In this document: piece by piece, positions 59,355-64,000 of the stretch
Layout: each line of letters starts with the position of its first letter
Numbering within the stretch: position 1 is the first letter of the stretch
Origin: an uncultured Dehalococcoidia bacterium
Lineage (GTDB): Bacteria > Chloroflexota > Dehalococcoidia > Lucifugimonadales > CAJWER01
Reading direction: 5' to 3'
DNA: 64,000 bases
NCBI GenBank assembly: GCA_958296115.1
Contig: OY282442.1
Span: 2,276,943 to 2,340,942, forward strand
Translations under genes and position numbers: made by a program
Notes under the pieces: model-generated
Seen by the model: only the letters and a program-made list of their open reading frames with translations
Database searches by the model: none
Told to the model about the DNA's origin: nothing

Positions 59355-60128
59355 ATGAAGGATAAGGTCGTGGTTGTTGCAGGAGGCGCGGGCGGCATAG
59401 GCGCGGCGGTGTGCCGCGGTTTCGCGGCGCGGGGCGCGAGGGTGGCGGCGTGCGACTTGGACGTGGAGGGAGCGAGGGCGTTGGCGGAGAGCATCGAGGC
59501 CGCGGGCGGCGCGGCGCTGGCGGTCCATACCGACGTCTCCGACGAGTCGTCGGTCGTTTCAAGCGTGAGGCGGGTTGTGGAGGAGTGCGGGCGCATAGAC
59601 TACCTGGTCTATTGCGCGGGGAACAACATCAAGGCCCCGACGCTGGAGCTTTCGCTGGAGCAGTGGCAGAGCGCGTTGGACACTCACCTGACGGGGGCGT
59701 TCCTGGCCTGCCGCGAGGCTGGAAGGCAGATGGTGAAGCAGGGCGAGGGCGGCAGAATAGCGCTGGTGTCGTCGGTGGCGGCGATGTCGCCGATACCTGA
59801 GCGCGGGGCGTATGGGCCTGCGAAGGCGGGACTGGTGAACCTGGCGGGGATGCTGGCGCTGGAGTGGGCGAGGCATGGGATCAACGTGAACGCGGTGTGC
59901 CCTGGGGTCGCGCTGACGCCTATGACGAAGATGGTCTATGAGCGGGACCCGGAGCTACGGGCGCAGCGTCTCAAGCGGATGCCGCTTGGACGAGAGGTCC
60001 TGCCTGAGGAGATCGCGGACCTGGTCGTGTTCCTGTGCGGCGAGCGGGCGAGTTACATCAGCGGCGCGGCGATACCGATCGACGGCGGGTTCCTGAACTC
60101 GGGGTTCCTGCCGGAGCAGTGGGGATAG
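59355..60128 (+). CDS. short-chain dehydrogenase/reductase
   Basis: A 257-residue classical SDR. The cofactor loop is VAGGAGGIGAAV (8-19), the acidic residue is in ACDLDV, the NAG-like motif is YCAGNN, and the active site has Ser in LVSSVAAMS and Tyr/Lys in AYGPAKAG. The conserved PGVALTPM and the IDGGFLNSGF ending fit sugar or 3-keto reductases. It is followed 67 nt later by SMP-30. Cofactor preference appears to be NAD(H) because of the Asp after the second strand. Confidence 0.92.
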   Translation: MKDKVVVVAGGAGGIGAAVCRGFAARGARVAACDLDVEGARALAESIEAAGGAALAVHTDVSDESSVVSSVRRVVEECGRIDYLVYCAGNNIKAPTLELSLEQWQSALDTHLTGAFLACREAGRQMVKQGEGGRIALVSSVAAMSPIPERGAYGPAKAGLVNLAGMLALEWARHGINVNAVCPGVALTPMTKMVYERDPELRAQRLKRMPLGREVLPEEIADLVVFLCGERASYISGAAIPIDGGFLNSGFLPEQWG

Positions 60129-60195
60129 TCATGCTCGGCGGCGTTGGGAGCGTAGCGAGGGCGGGCATGAGAGGTTAGCGCAGGAGGGAAGAGGA

Positions 60196-61053
60196 ATGGC
60201 TTTGCTGGACAATGACACGCAGGTCTCGACGTTCGCGGAGGGGTTGGACCACGCGGAGGGCATCGCCTGGGGGCTGGACGGTTACGTCTATGCTGGCGGA
60301 GAGGCCGGGCAGCTATACCGAATCAGCTTGGACGGGGAGTCGGTGACGGAATTCGCCAACACGGGCGGGTTCGTGCTGGGGATTGCGCTTGACGCGATGA
60401 ACAATATCTACGCCTGCGACGTGGGGAACAGGGTGGTGCATAAGATCACGCCCGGCGGGGTGGTCTCTGTCTATTCGACGGGCGCGCCTGGCGAGCCGTT
60501 CAGGACGCCGAACTACCCTGCGTTCGACGGCGAGGGGAACCTGTACGTGTGCGACTCTGGGGACTGGAAGGCGGACGACGGCAAGATATACAGGATACGT
60601 CCTGGCGGTGAGACGAAGGTGTGGGAGCGTCGGCTGCGAGAGTTTCCGAATGGGGTGTGCCTGGGGCCGGGCGGGGGATACTTGGCGGTTGCGATGAGCC
60701 TGAATCCGCCGCGGGTAGCGCGGGTGAATATCGAGGCGGACGGCGGCGCGGGGGAGATTGCGATACTGGTGGAGCTGCCCTCGACAGTGCCGGACGGGGT
60801 GGCCTACGACGAGGCGGGGAACCTGTACGTGGCCTGCTACCGCCCGGACCGCATATACAGGCTGTCGCCGTCGGGGGAGCTGAACGTGCTGGCGGACGAT
60901 TGCGAGGGAACCGCTATCGCGTGCCCGACGAACGTGGCGTTCTGCGGGCGGGAGCTGGACGCGCTGCTGGCGCCGAACCTGGGGCGCTGGCACATCACGC
61001 GGTACGAGGCGGGCGCCAGGGGGCTGCCGCTTCAATACCCACACTTGGGCTGA
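60196..61053 (+). CDS. SMP-30/gluconolactonase-like protein
   Basis: A 285-residue six-bladed beta-propeller of the SMP-30/LRE family. Repeats such as EGIAWGLDGYVYAGG, LGIALDAMNNIYACD, AFDGEGNLYVCDSGD and VAYDEAGNLYVACY cover the chain, with the metal-site aspartates in the last two. These proteins hydrolyse sugar lactones; the partner enzymes nearby (uronate-dehydrogenase-like, enolase-family, SDR) would make or use such lactones. GGAGGGAAGAGGA precedes the ATG. Confidence 0.88.
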   Translation: MALLDNDTQVSTFAEGLDHAEGIAWGLDGYVYAGGEAGQLYRISLDGESVTEFANTGGFVLGIALDAMNNIYACDVGNRVVHKITPGGVVSVYSTGAPGEPFRTPNYPAFDGEGNLYVCDSGDWKADDGKIYRIRPGGETKVWERRLREFPNGVCLGPGGGYLAVAMSLNPPRVARVNIEADGGAGEIAILVELPSTVPDGVAYDEAGNLYVACYRPDRIYRLSPSGELNVLADDCEGTAIACPTNVAFCGRELDALLAPNLGRWHITRYEAGARGLPLQYPHLG

Positions 61054-61055
61054 GC

Positions 61056-62027
61056 CTAGAGGTTGACGAAGCTGACGGCTGTGCCTTCGGATGCGCGGTC
61101 GAGGCAGTCGATTTCGCCTTCGGACAGCTGCCAGCCAATTGCTCCCAGGTTCTCGTCTAACTGCTCGATGGTGTCGTTGCCGGAGACGGCGACGGTGATC
61201 TCAGGCTTGGAGATGACCCAGTTGAGGGCGACCTGGCCTGGGGTCTTGTCTCGCTGGGCTGCGATGCCGCGGAGGGCGTCTATGACGGCGTGGCCCTGGT
61301 TTTCGAGCGAGCGGTCGTACCGGTCCGGGTCCTTGGATGCCCAGAGAGAGCCGGACGGTGGAGGCTCGCCCGGAGTGTAGAGTCCGCTGAGCAGGCCGGC
61401 CCCGAGGGGGCTGAAGGCCATCGCGCCAAGCTCATGCTCGCGTATCAGCCCGAACATCTCGGTCTCTAGGGAGCGGTTCAGCAGGCTGTAGGGGTTCTGG
61501 ACGGTGACGAGCGGGTCCGCGCCCGCCCCGTCGGCGGCCCAGAGCGCCTTGCAGACCTGCCATGCGGCGAAATTGCAGACCCCGACGTAACGGACCTTGC
61601 CAGCGGTCACGAGGTCGTCTAGGGCGCGGACGGTCTCCTCGATGGGGGTCTCCTCGTCGTACTGGTGCAGCAGGTACACGTCTATGTGGTCGGTTCCGAG
61701 CCTTTGGAGCGACCTTTCGACCTGCGAGTGGACGTGGTAGCGTGAGCTGCCGCCGTCGTTGGGGCCGGCGCCCATCTTCCCGAATACCTTGGAGGTTACC
61801 ACGACCTCGTCCCGCCTCTTTCTGAGGACGGGGTTCAGGACCTCCTCGGAGAGCGGCCCATCTTGGACGCGGTAGAAGTTGGCGCAGTCGATGAAGTTCA
61901 CGCCGGAGTCGATGGCGTACTCGATGAGGCGGCGCGCCTGCGAAACGGACGACTGGCCCCTGAAGCCGAGCCCGAGGGCTATCCTGGAGACCTTGACGCC
62001 GGCGCTTCCAAGTCTTACGTATTCCAT
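61056..62027 (-). CDS. aldo/keto reductase
   Basis: A 323-residue (beta/alpha)8 AKR protein. The catalytic tetrad is visible: Asp and Tyr in DCANFYRV, Lys in VVTSKVFG and His in YLLHQYDEE. The C-terminal NADP site is in AVSGNDTIEQLDENLGAI. It reduces aldehydes or keto-sugars. It converges on the SMP-30 gene with a 2-bp gap, so it is transcribed separately. Confidence 0.92.
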   Translation of the reverse strand: MEYVRLGSAGVKVSRIALGLGFRGQSSVSQARRLIEYAIDSGVNFIDCANFYRVQDGPLSEEVLNPVLRKRRDEVVVTSKVFGKMGAGPNDGGSSRYHVHSQVERSLQRLGTDHIDVYLLHQYDEETPIEETVRALDDLVTAGKVRYVGVCNFAAWQVCKALWAADGAGADPLVTVQNPYSLLNRSLETEMFGLIREHELGAMAFSPLGAGLLSGLYTPGEPPPSGSLWASKDPDRYDRSLENQGHAVIDALRGIAAQRDKTPGQVALNWVISKPEITVAVSGNDTIEQLDENLGAIGWQLSEGEIDCLDRASEGTAVSFVNL

Positions 62028-62049
62028 GTTCGACCCAAGCCCAGCCCCT

Positions 62050-62484
62050 TTACTCGCGCCCTATGGCATCGCCCTTCATCAGTACTACGAAGCCTTCTTG
62101 CTCGAAGTGGTGGTCGCTCGTGAGGACTTGGGAGATACCCTTGGCTTCCATCACGTTCATCGAGATGCAGTCCTGCAAGCTATACCCCTTGTCAATACGG
62201 TTCGCGTAACGCTCCAACCCATTGGTGAAAGACTCAGGGGACTGGGGGACTACCTCTATGTTGGTATCGTCTAGGATTTCGTGTACTGTCCTGACGGCAA
62301 TACTTCTCAAATACGGCCCGTTCCCTGACAGGGCCGCCAGGAACTCTGTGAGTACCTCATGGGTGGTCACGAGCTGCACTGAATCTTCCAACCTCTCGAA
62401 TGCTTCTGATGCAATCTCCCACCATTGGTCTCTAGGATTAGCATATGCCACCCAGTAGACCGCGTCCACGAAAATGGCTCTCAT
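62050..62484 (-). CDS. VapC-like PIN-domain toxin
   Basis: A 144-residue PIN-domain ribonuclease. The acidic residues are in FVDAVYWVAY (Asp8), THEVLTEFLAAL (Glu) and the C-terminal SLQDCISMNVM and LTSDHHFEQEG. The ATG at 62484 overlaps the stop of the upstream gene by 4 nt (ATGA), typical of a toxin-antitoxin pair. Upstream extensions of the frame run through that gene. Confidence 0.85.
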   Translation of the reverse strand: MRAIFVDAVYWVAYANPRDQWWEIASEAFERLEDSVQLVTTHEVLTEFLAALSGNGPYLRSIAVRTVHEILDDTNIEVVPQSPESFTNGLERYANRIDKGYSLQDCISMNVMEAKGISQVLTSDHHFEQEGFVVLMKGDAIGRE

Positions 62485-62912
62485 TCTCTTTCGATGCCGT
62501 ACAGGTAATAGTCGAGCCTGTGTGAAAGGTCCGTGGGCAATTTTTCCCACTCCTCATCCGGGACATCTTTGGTTATCTCGGCTATCTTATCCATTATGTT
62601 CGGGGCAGTGGGGTCAAAGGGCCGCGGCTCACGCGGTCTGAGGACGAGGCTGTCAGCGCGGATGACGCCGTTCGGCTTGCCCTCCGGCGTGAGCTGGCCG
62701 ATGCCGCTCACCACTACGCAGGTGTGCTTGTGGTCTCGCAGGGCCGAAACAACTCTGGGCTCCTGCTCTTCGGTGAACGCGACGAAAACATGGGTGTCGT
62801 CGTCGAGCCAGACCTGGCACTGCCTCTGGCGGACGTTGGCCTGCAGCACTCGCCCCGACACTTCCACAGTGTCTTCGTGTGGCTGGTTCGAGTTCTTGCC
62901 GTGGTTGCTCAT
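62481..62912 (-). CDS. antitoxin-like protein upstream of the PIN toxin
   Basis: A 143-residue protein. Residues about 18-95 are beta-rich with an OB-fold-like pattern (VSGRVLQANVRQRQCQVWLD), and the C-terminus, PDEEWEKLPTDLSHRLDYYL, resembles the PIN-toxin-binding tail of VapB-type antitoxins. It is coupled to the PIN gene by an ATGA overlap. It is longer than most VapB proteins. A TACAAT at 62950-62955 may be its -10. Confidence 0.65.
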   Translation of the reverse strand: MSNHGKNSNQPHEDTVEVSGRVLQANVRQRQCQVWLDDDTHVFVAFTEEQEPRVVSALRDHKHTCVVVSGIGQLTPEGKPNGVIRADSLVLRPREPRPFDPTAPNIMDKIAEITKDVPDEEWEKLPTDLSHRLDYYLYGIERE

Positions 62913-62976
62913 TTCCGCGCTCTGGTCTGCGGCTCAATTCCTGACGGGCATTGTAGCGCCGCGCCCTGTGCGGCGG

Positions 62977-64000
62977 CTATGGCTGGTTCAGAGCGAGGAG
63001 CCTCGACGCGGTTCCGCCCATGATCATGGCGAGCTCGTCTCCTCCGAGGAACTCGCAGTACTTCTCTATCCAGCTGCGTGACTGTCGGTAGGTGCAGAAG
63101 CGGTTCTGGAAGGGCATGTCCGTTCCCCACAGGAGGTGGTCGGCGCCAATGTTGCGGACCATCGCCTCTAGGACGGGCCAGACCTCCCGGTAGGGGAAGT
63201 CGAATATATCGCCGATCCGCACGGGGAAGCAGACCTCGAGATTGCAGTTCTCGCCCCTGAACGGCTCCCACACGTCGTCCGGCAGCGCGATCTTGCCGCC
63301 GTCCAGGAATGCGCGCCAGGGGAAGCCGTGGGTGAGGCTGCACACGGCGGTGGGGTAGCGCTCCATCCAGCGCATCAGGACGCGGAGCTCGTCCAGGTAG
63401 CCGCTGCGCTCGCTCTCGACGTGGCCGGGCCCGGCGCCGAGTGTGAAGAATATGGGCGCTCCAAGCTGGGTAACGGCCTCCCAGAACGGAGCGTAGAAAC
63501 CGGCGTCCCATGGCTCGCCGCTGACCATGTAGCCGAAAGGGTTGAACTTGACGGCGTGAAGTCCATGTACGCGGATGGCCCTCGTAACCTCTTCTATCAC
63601 CGCATCCGTCTCGTCCCGGATCCTCCATTCCTCGACGGGCGCCATCGCCCGCAGCCGGTCGGGGTAGAGCGCGACACACTCGGCCAAGTAGCCGCTGTCC
63701 CGCGTCAGCATGGGGTCTGTGTGAAGCAGGGCGGCGTCTATGCCTGCGTAGTCCATTTCGCCTATCAAGCTGTGGGGCGTGAACTCGCAGCTACGAAGGG
63801 CCGGGGGGTAGAAGTGCTTGGTGTACTCCTCGCCCAGGTAATCCCAGGCGACGCGCCCCCGCTCGTGGTCGACGCGGAACCCCAGGTCAGGCAGGTTGTC
63901 CGGGCCTTGCCCCTCCGGGGCCAGCGCGTCGGACGGGCCCGGGGCGCGGTCACGGATGCGGAAGGCGGGCTGGTGGTGCCGCGCGTGGGCCGACTGGACC
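62977..64000 (-). CDS. amidohydrolase-2 family protein, 5' end beyond window
   Basis: The frame is open from the window edge to the stop at 62977; 340 residues are visible. The TIM-barrel landmarks are FTPHSLIGEMDYAGIDAALL, KFNPFGY, a probable metal histidine in SLTHGFPWRAF and the late aspartate in LLWGTDMPF. The N-terminal metal motif (usually DxHxH) would be outside the window. Members are decarboxylases or hydrolases of small carboxylates. An internal TTG near 63768 is not the true start, because the homology-like sequence continues upstream of it. Confidence 0.82.
   Translation of the reverse strand, partial: VQSAHARHHQPAFRIRDRAPGPSDALAPEGQGPDNLPDLGFRVDHERGRVAWDYLGEEYTKHFYPPALRSCEFTPHSLIGEMDYAGIDAALLHTDPMLTRDSGYLAECVALYPDRLRAMAPVEEWRIRDETDAVIEEVTRAIRVHGLHAVKFNPFGYMVSGEPWDAGFYAPFWEAVTQLGAPIFFTLGAGPGHVESERSGYLDELRVLMRWMERYPTAVCSLTHGFPWRAFLDGGKIALPDDVWEPFRGENCNLEVCFPVRIGDIFDFPYREVWPVLEAMVRNIGADHLLWGTDMPFQNRFCTYRQSRSWIEKYCEFLGGDELAMIMGGTASRLLALNQP

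Noticed and set aside
1-64000. tRNA, rRNA and CRISPR
   Set aside because: No T-loop with CCA-type acceptor pairing, no rRNA core sequence and no regular direct-repeat/spacer pattern were seen on either strand.

Overview
The window is high-GC bacterial DNA of about 64 kb with densely packed genes on both strands. The gene content suggests a Chloroflexota bacterium of the Dehalococcoidia/SAR202 type. This is an inference from content only: an alternative complex III (ACIII) operon, a short nuoABCD block, six Gfo/Idh/MocA oxidoreductase paralogues, a mandelate-racemase-type enolase, a CehA/McbA-type PHP hydrolase, SMP-30, aldo/keto reductase, amidohydrolases and an Opp/Dpp-type importer. No rRNA, tRNA or CRISPR array was seen. 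Several promoters share an extended -10 (TG-n before the hexamer) and most genes have clear GGAGG-type ribosome binding sites.

Layout. 1-5.2 kb: minus-strand catabolic genes (three Gfo/Idh/MocA proteins, an M20 peptidase, a VOC protein), then a decayed 3-hydroxyacyl-CoA dehydrogenase. 5.5-9.7 kb: a surface-polysaccharide cassette (Wzy-like polymerase/ligase and two GT4 glycosyltransferases). 10-14.6 kb: methyltransferase, nuoD-C-B-A, moaC, rnhA. 14.7-22.5 kb: plus-strand catabolic genes (esterase-like hydrolase, Gfo, CehA/McbA hydrolase, Gfo, Uma2, Gfo). 22.6-23.3 kb: a repeated element that appears to encode a structured RNA from its own promoter. 23.7-31.7 kb: the ACIII operon (small membrane protein, pentahaem ActA, ActB1, ActB2, ActF-like, ActC, ActD, ActE). 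31.7-35.2 kb: a lower-GC insert with an unknown protein and a large SF2 helicase carrying a duplicated C-terminal domain. 35.3-43.9 kb: orphan antitoxin-like gene, AI-2E permease, VOC protein, fused ATP sulfurylase/APS kinase, amidohydrolase, DUF1761 protein and three Opp/Dpp genes. 44.4-45.2 kb: an inverted second copy of the repeated element. 45.3-50.2 kb: TPP enzyme, Mrp-like ATPase, SufT-like protein, MBL hydrolase and an unknown protein. 50.2-54.8 kb: MtaB, HigBA and a large lipoprotein solute-binding protein. 55-64 kb: uronate-dehydrogenase-like protein, acetoacetyl-CoA synthetase, enolase-superfamily enzyme with a zinc-ribbon protein, SDR, SMP-30, AKR, VapBC-like pair and a partial amidohydrolase.

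Respiration would run from complex I (partly encoded here) through the quinone pool to ACIII. The carbon side looks built for oxidising and cleaving many small sugar-acid-like or organic-acid substrates, with peptide or oligosaccharide import.

The most interesting feature is the inverted pair of repeated elements at about 22.65-23.31 kb and 44.59-45.25 kb. Each has a conserved sigma70-like promoter and about 440 nt of sequence rich in GNRA-capped hairpins. They differ by indels that break any reading frame, yet two stems are kept by a compensatory base-pair change or a wobble pair. I propose an undescribed dispersed structured RNA, subject to a covariance-model search.
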